10,351 nucleotides of DNA from DASSBG01 sp035703755 (GTDB lineage: Bacteria; Pseudomonadota; Gammaproteobacteria; Xanthomonadales; Rhodanobacteraceae): assembly GCA_035703755.1 (NCBI GenBank), contig DASSXP010000050.1:1-10351 (forward strand), written 5' to 3'. Numbering within the stretch: position 1 is the stretch's first letter; every line of letters starts with the position of its first letter. This document shows, one piece after another, positions 1-6,943 of the stretch. Both the position numbers and the translations under genes were made by a program. Below the pieces are notes generated by a model. The model searched no databases, was not told the DNA's origin, and saw nothing but the letters and a program-made list of their open reading frames with translations.

Positions 1-409
1 GCTGGGCGCGCTGCCCGGCACGCGGGTACGGGCGCGCTCACACGATTACGCCACGCCACCGTGGGGTGTCACCGAGCAACCCGATTTCATCAACGCGGTG
101 GTGTTGCTCGATACCCAGCTGGGCGCGCGCGCGCTGCTCGACGCGATGCTGACCATCGAGCGCGACCACGGCCGCCGGCGCGATGGCCCGCGGTGGGGGC
201 CACGTACACTCGATCTCGACGTGTTGCTGTATGGCGATACCGTCATGGCCGCGCCCGAACTGGTGTTGCCACACCCGCGCATCGCCGAACGCGCCTTCGT
301 GTTGCTGCCGCTGGCCGAGCTGGCGCCACGGCTGGCGATTCCGGGGCAGGGCCGGGTGGGCGCATTGCTCAAACGGGTCGATTGCGCGGCGTGTCGCAAG
401 TTAGAATGA
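1..409 (+). CDS. folK: 2-amino-4-hydroxy-6-hydroxymethyldihydropteridine pyrophosphokinase (HPPK), 3' part
   Basis: The enzyme transfers pyrophosphate from ATP to 6-hydroxymethyl-7,8-dihydropterin, the step before dihydropteroate synthase in cytosolic folate synthesis. About 135 codons are visible (frame from base 2) and the 5' end lies outside the window. HPPK is usually about 160 residues, so roughly 25-30 N-terminal residues, including the SLGSN-type start, are missing. Visible hallmarks are the YATPPWGVTEQPDFINAVV substrate-binding segment, the RWGPRTLDLDVLLYGD motif with the two metal-binding Asp of the D-x-D pair, and the LPHPRIAERAFVLLPL C-terminal motif. The stop is TGA at 407-409, and panB begins 25 bases later. 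The folK-panB order is common in gammaproteobacteria and makes metabolic sense, because PanB consumes a folate one-carbon donor. Identification is confident. Confidence 0.95.
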   Translation, partial: LGALPGTRVRARSHDYATPPWGVTEQPDFINAVVLLDTQLGARALLDAMLTIERDHGRRRDGPRWGPRTLDLDVLLYGDTVMAAPELVLPHPRIAERAFVLLPLAELAPRLAIPGQGRVGALLKRVDCAACRKLE

Positions 410-422
410 GCCATTCCGTTTC

Positions 423-426
423 AAGG
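423..426 (+). promoter_or_regulatory. Ribosome binding site supporting the GTG start of panB
   Basis: AAGG lies eight bases before the GTG at 435. No in-frame ATG lies nearby until codon 21, and PanB homology begins before that codon, so this site supports the GTG start. A TAGAAT hexamer at 402-407 could be a -10 element for panB, but no convincing -35 lies at normal spacing. Confidence 0.5.
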
Positions 427-434
427 TAAATGCC

Positions 435-1256
435 GTGTACAGCTCCGCCGACACTGCATCGCGCAAACCGGTCACCGTGCCGGCCTTGCAGGCGATGAAA
501 GCCGAAGGCCGCAAGATCGTGATGTTGACCGCGTACGACGCCAGTTTTGCCGCCCAGTTGGAACAGGCCGGCATCGACGTGGCGCTGGTCGGAGACTCGC
601 TCGGCATGGTGGTGCAGGGGCATCCCAGCACCTTGCCGGTGCGTATCGATGACATGGTCTATCACGTGCAGGCGGTTGCGCGTGGCCTGCGCGCGACCTT
701 GCTGCTGGCCGACTTGCCATTCATGGCTGACCGCGATCTGGCACACACGCTGGACGCCGCCGCGCGCCTGATCGGCGAGGGCGGCGCGGCGATGGTCAAG
801 ATTGAAGGAGCCGGACGCGTGTGCGAGTTGATCCGCGGCCTGTCCGAACGCGCGATCCCGGTCTGCGCCCACCTTGGCTTGACCCCGCAGTCGGTGCATG
901 TGTTTGGCGGTTACCGGGTGCAGGGGCGCGACGCGGATACGGCCGAACGCCTGCGCGCCGACGCGCTGGCGGTACAGAATGCCGGGGCGTCACTGCTGGT
1001 GCTGGAATGCGTGCCGGCCGCGCTGGCCGCCAAGATCAGTGCCGAGCTGACGATCCCGGTGATCGGCATTGGCGCCGGGGGCGGCTGCGATGGCCAGGTG
1101 CTGGTGATCCACGACTTGCTCGGCATCACCGCCGGCAAGCGGCCGCGTTTCAGCAAGAACTTCCTTGCCGGCCGCGACTCGGTGCAGGCGGCAATCGCGG
1201 CCTACGCCGAGGATGTTCGCGGCGGGCGTTTCCCCACCGCCGAACACAGCTACTGA
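435..1256 (+). CDS. panB: 3-methyl-2-oxobutanoate hydroxymethyltransferase (ketopantoate hydroxymethyltransferase)
   Basis: PanB transfers a hydroxymethyl group from 5,10-methylenetetrahydrofolate to alpha-ketoisovalerate, giving ketopantoate, the first committed step of pantothenate and CoA synthesis. The 273-residue protein is close to the usual 260-275 and forms a TIM barrel. Signature segments are LVGDSLGMVVQGH (about residues 51-63, metal-ligand D54), LLADLPFM (D93), MVKIEG (K122, E124), CAHLGLTPQSV, FGGYRVQGR and LVLECVP (E191, the position of the catalytic Glu in the E. coli enzyme). The C-terminal FSKNFL segment is also present. The start is GTG, preceded by AAGG at good spacing. The first 15 or so residues are not conserved in the family, so the exact start is slightly uncertain. 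The stop overlaps the panC start by one base (TGATG), which suggests translational coupling. Confidence 0.97.
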   Translation: MYSSADTASRKPVTVPALQAMKAEGRKIVMLTAYDASFAAQLEQAGIDVALVGDSLGMVVQGHPSTLPVRIDDMVYHVQAVARGLRATLLLADLPFMADRDLAHTLDAAARLIGEGGAAMVKIEGAGRVCELIRGLSERAIPVCAHLGLTPQSVHVFGGYRVQGRDADTAERLRADALAVQNAGASLLVLECVPAALAAKISAELTIPVIGIGAGGGCDGQVLVIHDLLGITAGKRPRFSKNFLAGRDSVQAAIAAYAEDVRGGRFPTAEHSY

Positions 1257-2101
1257 TGCAAACCGTCACCGACGCGAGCGCTCTGCGGGCCGTGGTGCGC
1301 AGTTGGCGCGGTCAGGGCGAGAGCATTGGCTTCGTGCCGACCATGGGCAATCTCCATGCCGGCCATCACGCCTTGGTCCAGCTGGCGCGTGCGCGCTGCG
1401 CACGGGTCGTCGTCAGCGTGTTCGTCAATCCGACCCAGTTCGGCCCCGGCGAAGATTTCGCGCGCTATCCGCGCACCCTGACGGCCGATCAGGCCGGTCT
1501 TGATGCGCACGGCTGCGACCTGCTGTTTGCGCCGGAGCCGGCGGTCCTGTATCCGTTCGGCACCGCGCAAGCCACCCGCGTGCAGGTGCCGGGTCTCACC
1601 GAGGTGCTGGAGGGCGCCCATCGGCCCGGCCACTTCGACGGCGTCACCTCGGTGGTGGCGCGCTTGTTCAATCTGGTGCAAGCCGATGTCGCCGTGTTTG
1701 GTCGCAAGGATTACCAGCAGTGGCGCGTGATCGAGCGCATGACACGCGATCTGGCGTTGCCGGTTGCGATTCTGGGCGCGCCGATCGTGCGCGAGGCGGA
1801 CGGGTTGGCGCTCAGTTCCCGCAATCAATATTTGAGCGCGGAGGAGCGTCGCGTGGCTCCCGAAATCCACGCCACGCTGGCGATGATGCGGGACTTCCAC
1901 GCTGCCGGCGAAGCGCGTGCAGCGATCGAGCAGCGCGCGCTGTCGCGCCTGCAACAGGCCGGCTTCCTGCCCGACTACGCGGCAATCCGTCGTGGTGAAG
2001 ATCTTGGCATGCCTGCCGCTGACGAGCGCAGCGGCCTGGTGGCACTGATCGCGGCGCGCCTCGGTCGCACACGCCTGATCGACAATCTCGTGCTGGACTG
2101 A
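1256..2101 (+). CDS. panC: Pantothenate synthetase (pantoate--beta-alanine ligase)
   Basis: PanC condenses D-pantoate with beta-alanine using ATP, via a pantoyl-adenylate intermediate, in the cytosol. The 281 residues match the usual length. Class I synthetase-type signatures are clear: FVPTMGNLHAGH with the HxGH motif at residues 34-37, SVFVNPTQF (about 54-62) for pantoate binding, GRKDYQQ (149-155), and LSSRN (186-190), equivalent to the KMSKS-like loop. The ATG at 1256 shares its A with the panB TGA. There is no clear Shine-Dalgarno sequence, so the gene is probably translated by coupling from panB. The open frame extends far upstream inside panB, but homology begins at this ATG. Its product needs beta-alanine from PanD, encoded next. 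Confidence 0.97.
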   Translation: MQTVTDASALRAVVRSWRGQGESIGFVPTMGNLHAGHHALVQLARARCARVVVSVFVNPTQFGPGEDFARYPRTLTADQAGLDAHGCDLLFAPEPAVLYPFGTAQATRVQVPGLTEVLEGAHRPGHFDGVTSVVARLFNLVQADVAVFGRKDYQQWRVIERMTRDLALPVAILGAPIVREADGLALSSRNQYLSAEERRVAPEIHATLAMMRDFHAAGEARAAIEQRALSRLQQAGFLPDYAAIRRGEDLGMPAADERSGLVALIAARLGRTRLIDNLVLD

Positions 2102-2123
2102 ATCGTGGCAACTGCGTGTTGCG

Positions 2124-2154
2124 TTGCATCATGGATGCCCGCGCTCGCTACAAT
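2124..2154 (+). promoter_or_regulatory. Candidate internal promoter for panD
   Basis: TACAAT at 2149-2154 matches a sigma-70 -10 element closely. TTGCAT at 2124-2129 could be the -35, with a long 19-base spacer. The pair lies in the 84-bp gap between panC and panD, so panD may be transcribed separately as well as from the operon. The GCTACAATGCCGG surroundings resemble the -10 regions seen before nnr and grxD in this window. Confidence 0.4.
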
Positions 2155-2185
2155 GCCGGCTTCTTTTCCAGTCGCAGATACCGCC

Positions 2186-2572
2186 ATGCACCTCACCATG
2201 CTCAAGGCCAAATTGCACCGGGTGCGCGTCAGTCACGCCGAGTTGCACTACGAAGGATCGATCGCCATCGATGGCGATCTGCTGGATGCCGCCGGCATCC
2301 GTGAATATGAGCAAATCCACGCCTGGAACGTGGACAGCGGTCAGCGTTTCGTGACCTATGCGTTGCGCGCCGAGGAAGGCTCCGGCATCATTTCGGTCAA
2401 TGGCAGCGCGGCCCGCAGCGTGCAGGTGGGCGACATCTTGATCATCGCCGCGTTCGCGCAAGTGGCCGAGTCGGAACTGGCCGGCTACCAGCCCACTTGC
2501 GTGTATTTCAACGGCGACAACCGCATCAGCCACACCAATCGTTCCATCCCCAAGCAGATGGCGGAAGCCTGA
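2186..2572 (+). CDS. panD: Aspartate 1-decarboxylase (pyruvoyl-dependent) proenzyme
   Basis: PanD decarboxylates L-aspartate to beta-alanine, the second substrate of PanC. It is made as an inactive pi-protein that cleaves itself between Gly24 and Ser25, turning Ser25 into the pyruvoyl cofactor. From the ATG at 2186 the protein is 128 residues, and the cleavage site HYEGS places Gly and Ser exactly at 24 and 25. Other conserved residues fit: K9 (LKAKLHRV), R54, T57 and Y58 (RFVTYAL), the ISVNGSAA loop and the YFNGDN segment near the C-terminus. An upstream in-frame ATG at 2105 would add 27 residues that do not resemble the family, so it was not chosen. The Shine-Dalgarno sequence is weak. The stop is one base away from the end of the convergent queG, with no room for a terminator. 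Confidence 0.97.
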   Translation: MHLTMLKAKLHRVRVSHAELHYEGSIAIDGDLLDAAGIREYEQIHAWNVDSGQRFVTYALRAEEGSGIISVNGSAARSVQVGDILIIAAFAQVAESELAGYQPTCVYFNGDNRISHTNRSIPKQMAEA

Positions 2573-2573
2573 G

Positions 2574-3644
2574 TCAGCCGGCCTTGGCGCGCTGCTCGGC
2601 GAGTGCCCAGGCGACGTGCTCGCGGACCAGCTCGGACGGGTGATCGGCACGGGCGTTGAGTGCGGCAAGCACGGCGTCGGAATGCGGCGCGTTGCCCAGC
2701 GCCACCGCAATATTGCGCAACCAGCCGAGGTAACCCGCGCGACGGATCGCCATGCCCTCGGTGCGCTGCAAAAACTCCGCTTCGCTCCAGCCGAACAAGT
2801 CCACCAATCGGGCTTGATCGAGCTGGTGACGGGGTGCGAAGTCGGGCTCGCTGGCGAGCTGGGCAAACTTGTTCCACGGGCACGCCAGCTGGCAGTCGTC
2901 GCAGCCGAAAATGCGGTTGCCCATGGGACGGCGCAGCTGCTCGGGAATGGCATCCTTGCTCTCGATCGTGAGATAGGAAATGCAGCGCCGCGCATCCAGC
3001 GTGTAGGGTGCGAGGATGGCTTGGGTCGGGCAGATGTCGATGCAGCGTGTGCAACTGCCGCAGTAGTCGCCCACCGGCGCGTCCACCGGCAACGGCAGAT
3101 CGGTCAGCAGTTCACCCAGCAAAAACCACGAGCCACCATCGCGTGACAGCACCAGGGTGTGTTTGCCGACCCAGCCGAGACCGGCCTTGCGGGCCAGGGC
3201 CTTTTCCAGCACCGGGGCGGAATCGACAAAGGCGCGGTAGCCGAATTCGCCCACCGCCGCGCCGATGCGCGTGGCCAGCTTCTGCAAGCGGTTGCGCATC
3301 AGCTTGTGGTAGTCGCGGCCGAGCGCGTAGTGGGCGATGTACGCGCGTTCGCCGTCTGCCAATTGTGCCCAGCCGTCCGGCAGATTCGGTGGGTGGCAGT
3401 CCATTCGCACCGAAATCGAACGCAGCGCACCGGGCTGCAATTGCTCCGGGTGGGCGCGCAGGTCGCGCCGATCTTGCATCCACGCCATGCTGCCGTGCAG
3501 ACCGGCAGCCAGCCAGCGGTCCAGACGCGCGGTGTCCTGGCGCACATCGACATCGCTGATGCCGGTGCGGGCAAAACCCAGCGCCTCGGCCCATTGGCGG
3601 ATCGCGGCTTTGAGGGCGTGGTAATCGATGGTGCGGTCGGGCAT
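2574..3644 (-). CDS. queG: Epoxyqueuosine reductase
   Basis: QueG reduces epoxyqueuosine to queuosine in the wobble position of tRNAs with GUN anticodons, using cobalamin and two [4Fe-4S] clusters. The 356-residue product contains the conserved VDSAPVLEKALARKAGLGWVG region (about 140-160) with the catalytic Asp at 141, then WFLLGELLTD. Two ferredoxin-like Cys sets follow: C195, C198, C201 and C205 (CGSCTRCIDICP), then C221, C248, C251 and C255 (CDDCQLACPWN). The C-terminal 100 residues contain HEAT-like helices (YLGWLRNIAVALGN, LVREHVAWAL). The ATG at 3644 was chosen because homology begins with the following LKAAIRQWAEALGFARTGIS segment. An open frame reaches 3836, but those extra 64 residues lie inside nnr and look non-coding. 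No Shine-Dalgarno is seen, and a -10-like TACACT lies six bases before the ATG, so translation may be leaderless. Confidence 0.96.
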   Translation of the reverse strand: MPDRTIDYHALKAAIRQWAEALGFARTGISDVDVRQDTARLDRWLAAGLHGSMAWMQDRRDLRAHPEQLQPGALRSISVRMDCHPPNLPDGWAQLADGERAYIAHYALGRDYHKLMRNRLQKLATRIGAAVGEFGYRAFVDSAPVLEKALARKAGLGWVGKHTLVLSRDGGSWFLLGELLTDLPLPVDAPVGDYCGSCTRCIDICPTQAILAPYTLDARRCISYLTIESKDAIPEQLRRPMGNRIFGCDDCQLACPWNKFAQLASEPDFAPRHQLDQARLVDLFGWSEAEFLQRTEGMAIRRAGYLGWLRNIAVALGNAPHSDAVLAALNARADHPSELVREHVAWALAEQRAKAG

Positions 3645-3650
3645 GGCGTT

Positions 3651-3656
3651 AGTGTA
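3651..3656 (-). promoter_or_regulatory. Candidate -10 element for queG
   Basis: Read on the minus strand this is TACACT, separated from the queG ATG by six bases. That would place the transcription start at or beside the A of the start codon. No good -35 is visible, since the expected position overlaps the opposing -10 for nnr. This is inference from spacing and motif only. Confidence 0.4.
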
Positions 3657-3670
3657 GGCCGCGCCGCGCC

Positions 3671-3676
3671 TATAAT
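3671..3676 (+). promoter_or_regulatory. Consensus -10 element for nnr-tsaE
   Basis: TATAAT is a perfect sigma-70 -10 hexamer and ends six bases before the nnr ATG at 3683, so the mRNA probably begins at or next to the start codon. The upstream -35 is weak: TTAGTG at 3649-3654, with a 16-base spacer, is the best candidate, and it overlaps the opposing queG -10. Confidence 0.55.
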
Positions 3677-3682
3677 CGGCCA

Positions 3683-5155
3683 ATGCCACTCGAAACCGAC
3701 CTTTACACCAGCGCCGACGTGCGGGCGATGGACGCGACAGCCATCCATGCCTTGGGTGGGTCGGGGTTCGATTTGATGCAACGCGCGGCCGCAGCCGCCT
3801 GGGCGCACCTGCGGGCGCGCTGGCCACAGGCGGCACGCATCGGTCTGCTGTGCGGCCCCGGCAACAACGGTGGCGACGGCTATCTCATGGGTGTCTGTGC
3901 CCGCACCGCCGGGCTCGATGTCACGGCCATGGCGCTGACGCCGGAATCACTCGGCGAGGCGGCGCGCGCGCGGCAGGCATTTCTCGCCGCCGGTGGCAAG
4001 ATCACCGTGGCGACGCCACAGATGTCACTGCCCGCAGTGGATGTATGGGTGGATGCGCTGTTTGGCAGCGGCTTCAACCGCGTCGCCAGCGGGCTGGCGG
4101 CGCACCTGATCGAGGCCGTCAACACCACCGCGCGCCCGGTGCTGGCGCTGGATGTGCCCTCCGGCCTGGATGCGGATCGCGGCGTCATCACCGGCCCGTG
4201 TGTGCGCGCAGATGCGACCGTTAGCCTGGTGGCGTGGAAGCGCGGCTTGTTCACCCATCACGCCGGTGAGGTATGTGGCGAGCGCGTGCTGGCCGGGCTG
4301 GACCTGCCGGCGGCGGCGCTGGCGAGCCGCGCGCCGGATGCCGAGCTGCTGCATGCGCACAGCCTGCCACCGCGGCCGCGGGCCAGCCACAAGGGCGATT
4401 TCGGCCATGTGCTGGTGCTCGGCGGCGAGGCGGGGTTCGGTGGCGCCGTGCGTTTGGCGGGTGAAGCCGCCTTGCGCACGGGCGCGGGCCTGGTCAGTGT
4501 CGCCACCCGCGCAGTGCACGTCGCGCCGCTGCTGGCGGCGCGACCGGAATTGATGCTGCACGCGGTCGAATCCGCGGCCGACGTGTTGCCTGTGCTGGCA
4601 CGGGCTGGCGTGCTGCTGTCGGGGCCGGGACTGGGGCAGGGCGTCTGGGGTCGGGTGCTGTTCGATCTCACGCTGGATGCCCAGCGACCACTGGTGCTGG
4701 ATGCGGACGGCCTCAATTGGCTGGCGCAGACGCCACGCGCGTTCAGCGGCCAGCCGGTGGTGCTGACGCCGCATCCGGGTGAAGCGGCGCGGCTGCTGGG
4801 TTGCGATGTCAAAACGGTGCAACAGGATCGCTTTGCTGCGGTGCGGGAACTGGCGCAAGCCTACGCGGCGACCGTCGTGCTGAAAGGAGCCGGCACCCTG
4901 ATTGCAACGCCCGATGGTCGCGTGAGGGTGTGTCCCTGGGGCAATCCCGGCATGGCCAGCGGTGGCATGGGGGACGTGTTGAGCGGCATCATTGCGGGCT
5001 TGCTGGCACAGGGTTTGTCGCCGTTTGCCGCTGCCTGCGTCGGCGTCGGCGTGCACGCACGGGCGGGCGATCTGGCCGCCCGCGTTGGCGAACGCGGTCT
5101 GCTCGCCGCGGATCTTTTCCCCTATTTGCGCGAATTGCTCAATGACCCCACTTGA
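3683..5155 (+). CDS. nnr: Bifunctional NAD(P)H-hydrate epimerase / ADP-dependent NAD(P)H-hydrate dehydratase
   Basis: Nnr repairs damaged NADH and NADPH. The N-terminal domain interconverts R- and S-NAD(P)H hydrate, and the C-terminal domain dehydrates the S form using ADP. At 490 residues this is the full two-domain form. In the N-terminal YjeF_N domain GPGNNGGDG is at 58-66, VDALFGSG at about 123-130 (D124 is the expected catalytic Asp) and DVPSGLDAD at 157-165. The C-terminal ribokinase-like domain starts near HKGDFGHVLVLGG and has GPGLGQG, LDADGLN, LTPHPGE (361-367), LKGAGTLIA and GNPGMASGGMGDVLSG (420 onward, D431 in the catalytic loop). It starts right behind a consensus -10 element. 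The frame runs 14 bases into tsaE. The queG-nnr-tsaE neighbourhood is also known from E. coli (yjeS-yjeF-yjeE). Confidence 0.97.
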   Translation: MPLETDLYTSADVRAMDATAIHALGGSGFDLMQRAAAAAWAHLRARWPQAARIGLLCGPGNNGGDGYLMGVCARTAGLDVTAMALTPESLGEAARARQAFLAAGGKITVATPQMSLPAVDVWVDALFGSGFNRVASGLAAHLIEAVNTTARPVLALDVPSGLDADRGVITGPCVRADATVSLVAWKRGLFTHHAGEVCGERVLAGLDLPAAALASRAPDAELLHAHSLPPRPRASHKGDFGHVLVLGGEAGFGGAVRLAGEAALRTGAGLVSVATRAVHVAPLLAARPELMLHAVESAADVLPVLARAGVLLSGPGLGQGVWGRVLFDLTLDAQRPLVLDADGLNWLAQTPRAFSGQPVVLTPHPGEAARLLGCDVKTVQQDRFAAVRELAQAYAATVVLKGAGTLIATPDGRVRVCPWGNPGMASGGMGDVLSGIIAGLLAQGLSPFAAACVGVGVHARAGDLAARVGERGLLAADLFPYLRELLNDPT

Positions 5156-5633
5156 ATCCCGCGTTGTGACGCTGGCCGACGAGGCCGCCACCATCGTCTT
5201 GGCGCAACGCGTGGCCGCGTGCCTCGATGGCGGGCTGACGATTTACCTGCACGGCGAGCTCGGCGCCGGTAAAACCAGCTTCGCGCGCGCCCTGCTGCAA
5301 GCGCTGGGTGTCGGCGAGCGGGTCAAAAGCCCGACCTATAGCCTGATCGAGGAATACCCGTTGGCCAAGGGTGGCCGCGCCTGGCACTTGGACCTCTACC
5401 GCATCGCCGATCCGGGCGAGTTGGAGTGGCTGGGGCTCGATGCCCTGGCGGACGCCAACGCGCTGGCTCTGATCGAGTGGCCCGAGCGCGGCCTCGGCGC
5501 GCTGCCGGTGCCGGATCTGCACCTGTGGCTGTCGCATGTGGGCACGGGGCGTCAGGCGCGCCTCGACGCCGCCAGCCGCCGCGGTGGCGAGGTGCTGCGG
5601 CGGTTGCAAGAAACGCGGACACCCGCGCACTGA
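5142..5633 (+). CDS. tsaE: tRNA t6A biosynthesis ATPase TsaE
   Basis: TsaE is the small P-loop ATPase that works with the TsaB-TsaD complex to form threonylcarbamoyl-adenosine at position 37 of ANN-decoding tRNAs. The 163-residue length is typical. The Walker A motif GELGAGKT is at 38-45, followed by FARALLQALGV, the SPTYSLIEEY switch-like segment (about 63-72), HLDLYR (82-87, Walker B-like with D84) and LIEWPER. The ATG at 5142 lies inside the nnr end with a 14-base overlap and no clear Shine-Dalgarno, which indicates translational coupling. A longer open frame upstream is an nnr shadow. The amidase gene amiB, which follows tsaE in E. coli and many relatives, is not found downstream. Confidence 0.96.
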   Translation: MTPLESRVVTLADEAATIVLAQRVAACLDGGLTIYLHGELGAGKTSFARALLQALGVGERVKSPTYSLIEEYPLAKGGRAWHLDLYRIADPGELEWLGLDALADANALALIEWPERGLGALPVPDLHLWLSHVGTGRQARLDAASRRGGEVLRRLQETRTPAH

Positions 5634-5781
5634 AATCCGGCGCTGGTTCGGCGGCGCGGTACGCTGTGGGTTCCGCGTCTTCGCTGCGTTGCGCGCGGGA
5701 CCGGAGCGAGGCTGCGGCGCGCGGGATGACGGGACGCGGGACGTTTGACCATTGCGCCGCGCCACCACGGGTACCACGCTG
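5634..5781 (+). other. Intergenic spacer with repeat-like GC-rich units between convergent tsaE and ispB
   Basis: The spacer is 148 bp with no supportable gene. The 10-mer GCGCGCGGGA occurs at 5691-5700 and 5717-5726. It is followed by closely spaced CGGGA-type units (CGGGATGA, CGGGACG, CGGGACG) through about 5743. GCGGGATGACG resembles one arm of the intergenic inverted repeats of the type CGTCAT-CCCGC...GCGGG-ATGACG found in many proteobacteria, but a full second arm is not visible. No T-tract terminator is seen for either gene. Confidence 0.4.
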
Positions 5782-6777
5782 CTACGCGTCGCGGCGTACC
5801 GCGAAGCTTGCCAGATCTGCCAGGGCGTCGCGGAAAGGCGACGCCGGCAATGCGCTGAGGGCGTCGATGGCGGCGTCGGCGTAGTGTTCGGCGCATTCGC
5901 GGCTGCGCTGCAGGGCGTTGCCGTTGCGGATGGCGGCGACGATGTCCGGCAGCGCATCGAGATCGCCATGTTCGATCGCATGGCGCAGCGTGGCGGCGGC
6001 CGTCGGGGTGGCTTCAGACAGGGCGTAGATCAGCGGCAGCGTGGGCTTGCCTTCGGCCAAGTCGTCGCCCGCGTTCTTGCCCAGAGTCTCGGCGTCACCG
6101 AGATAATCCAGCATGTCATCGGCAATCTGGAAGGCGTAGCCGAGCGCCATGCCATAGCGGCGCAGGGCGCGGGTGTGGGCGTCGGGCAGCCCGGCCAACA
6201 GGCCGCCGAGCTCGGTGGCGGCGGCGAACAGCACCGCGGTCTTGCGCTCGATCACGGTGAGGTAAGCGGCCTCATCGACGTCGGCATTGCCGATGTTGAG
6301 CAGCTGCAACACCTCGCCCTCGGCGATGGTGTTGGTGGTGTCGGCGAGCACTCGCATGACCGGCATCGAATCGAGTTCGACCATCAGCTGGAACGAGCGC
6401 GAATAGAGAAAATCGCCCACCAACACGCTGGCGGCGTTGCCCCACACGGCATTGGCGGTCTTGCGGCCGCGGCGCAAGTCCGACTCGTCCACCACGTCAT
6501 CGTGCAGCAAGGTCGAGGTGTGGATGAATTCGATCACTGCCGCCAGCTTGATGTGGGCATCGCCCGCGTAACCGGCGGCGCGTGCCGCCAAAACATGCAA
6601 CAGCGGCCGCAGGCGCTTGCCGCCGCCGCCGATGATGTGTTCGGCCACCTGGGCGATCAGCGCCACGTCCGAGCCGAGGCTGGCGCGGATCAGCGCGTCA
6701 ACCGCAGCCATATCGGCGGCGGCCAGCGAGCGGATGGCGGGAAAGTTGACGGCTTGTTGGGTGGTGTCGGCGGGCAT
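5782..6777 (-). CDS. ispB: All-trans polyprenyl (octaprenyl-type) diphosphate synthase
   Basis: This enzyme extends farnesyl diphosphate with isopentenyl diphosphate to the long all-trans side chain used for ubiquinone. From the ATG at 6777 the protein is 331 residues, close to the 323 of E. coli IspB. Visible motifs are GGGGKRLRP (50-58), the first Asp-rich motif HDDVVDESD (D93, D94, D97), GNAASVLVGDF, GEVLQL, ERKTAVLF, and the second Asp-rich motif ADDMLDYLG (D220, D221, D224), followed by GKNAGDDLAEGKPTLPL. Small residues (S88, T89) four and five positions before the first motif indicate a long-chain product, though the exact C40 versus C45 length cannot be read. An in-frame ATG 17 codons upstream is unlikely because those residues overlap the probable promoter. 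The rplU-rpmA genes often beside ispB are not here. Confidence 0.95.
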   Translation of the reverse strand: MPADTTQQAVNFPAIRSLAAADMAAVDALIRASLGSDVALIAQVAEHIIGGGGKRLRPLLHVLAARAAGYAGDAHIKLAAVIEFIHTSTLLHDDVVDESDLRRGRKTANAVWGNAASVLVGDFLYSRSFQLMVELDSMPVMRVLADTTNTIAEGEVLQLLNIGNADVDEAAYLTVIERKTAVLFAAATELGGLLAGLPDAHTRALRRYGMALGYAFQIADDMLDYLGDAETLGKNAGDDLAEGKPTLPLIYALSEATPTAAATLRHAIEHGDLDALPDIVAAIRNGNALQRSRECAEHYADAAIDALSALPASPFRDALADLASFAVRRDA

Positions 6778-6807
6778 GGGCTCGGGACAATGACAATCAA
6801 ACGGCGG

Positions 6808-6813
6808 ATTATA
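6808..6813 (-). promoter_or_regulatory. Candidate -10 element for ispB
   Basis: On the minus strand this is a perfect TATAAT, 30 bases before the chosen ATG at 6777. The -35 region is GC-rich and has no clear match. It supports the shorter ispB start, because the upstream ATG at 6828 would lie before this promoter's start site. Confidence 0.45.
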
Positions 6814-6894
6814 AGGGCGGCGGCGCAAGCGCGGCAGCGCGGCACGCGCCTACACGGCACGGCGGCGCGCCCCGGCGGCGCGGTTTGGCGGCTG

Positions 6895-6903
6895 TGCTAG
6901 TCT
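6895..6903 (+). promoter_or_regulatory. Candidate extended -10 element for ssb
   Basis: TGC followed by TAGTCT resembles an extended -10 element (TGn plus hexamer), about 40 bases before the ssb ATG. No -35 match is seen, which fits the extended type. The GAGG at 6934-6937, six bases before the ATG, is the ribosome binding site. Just upstream, GCGCGGCA is duplicated in tandem at 6829-6844, with no evident meaning. Confidence 0.35.
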
Positions 6904-6943
6904 GTCGCGCCTTGATACACGCAAATCCACGACGAGGCACCCC

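Noticed and set aside
4025..5194. Long minus-strand open frame (389 codons) opposite nnr and tsaE
   Set aside because: Its composition (many Gln, Arg, His, Ala) is what results from reading GC-rich coding DNA on the opposite strand. No motif or start signal is present, and both opposing genes are clear.
6829..6844. Tandem duplicate of GCGCGGCA between ispB and ssb
   Set aside because: Two copies of a GC-only-type octamer in a very GC-rich spacer is expected by chance, and it lines up with no promoter element.
5752..6900. Plus-strand open frame (382 codons) across ispB
   Set aside because: It is an antisense shadow with Gly/Arg/His/Gln-rich low-complexity sequence, while the other strand encodes an unmistakable polyprenyl diphosphate synthase.
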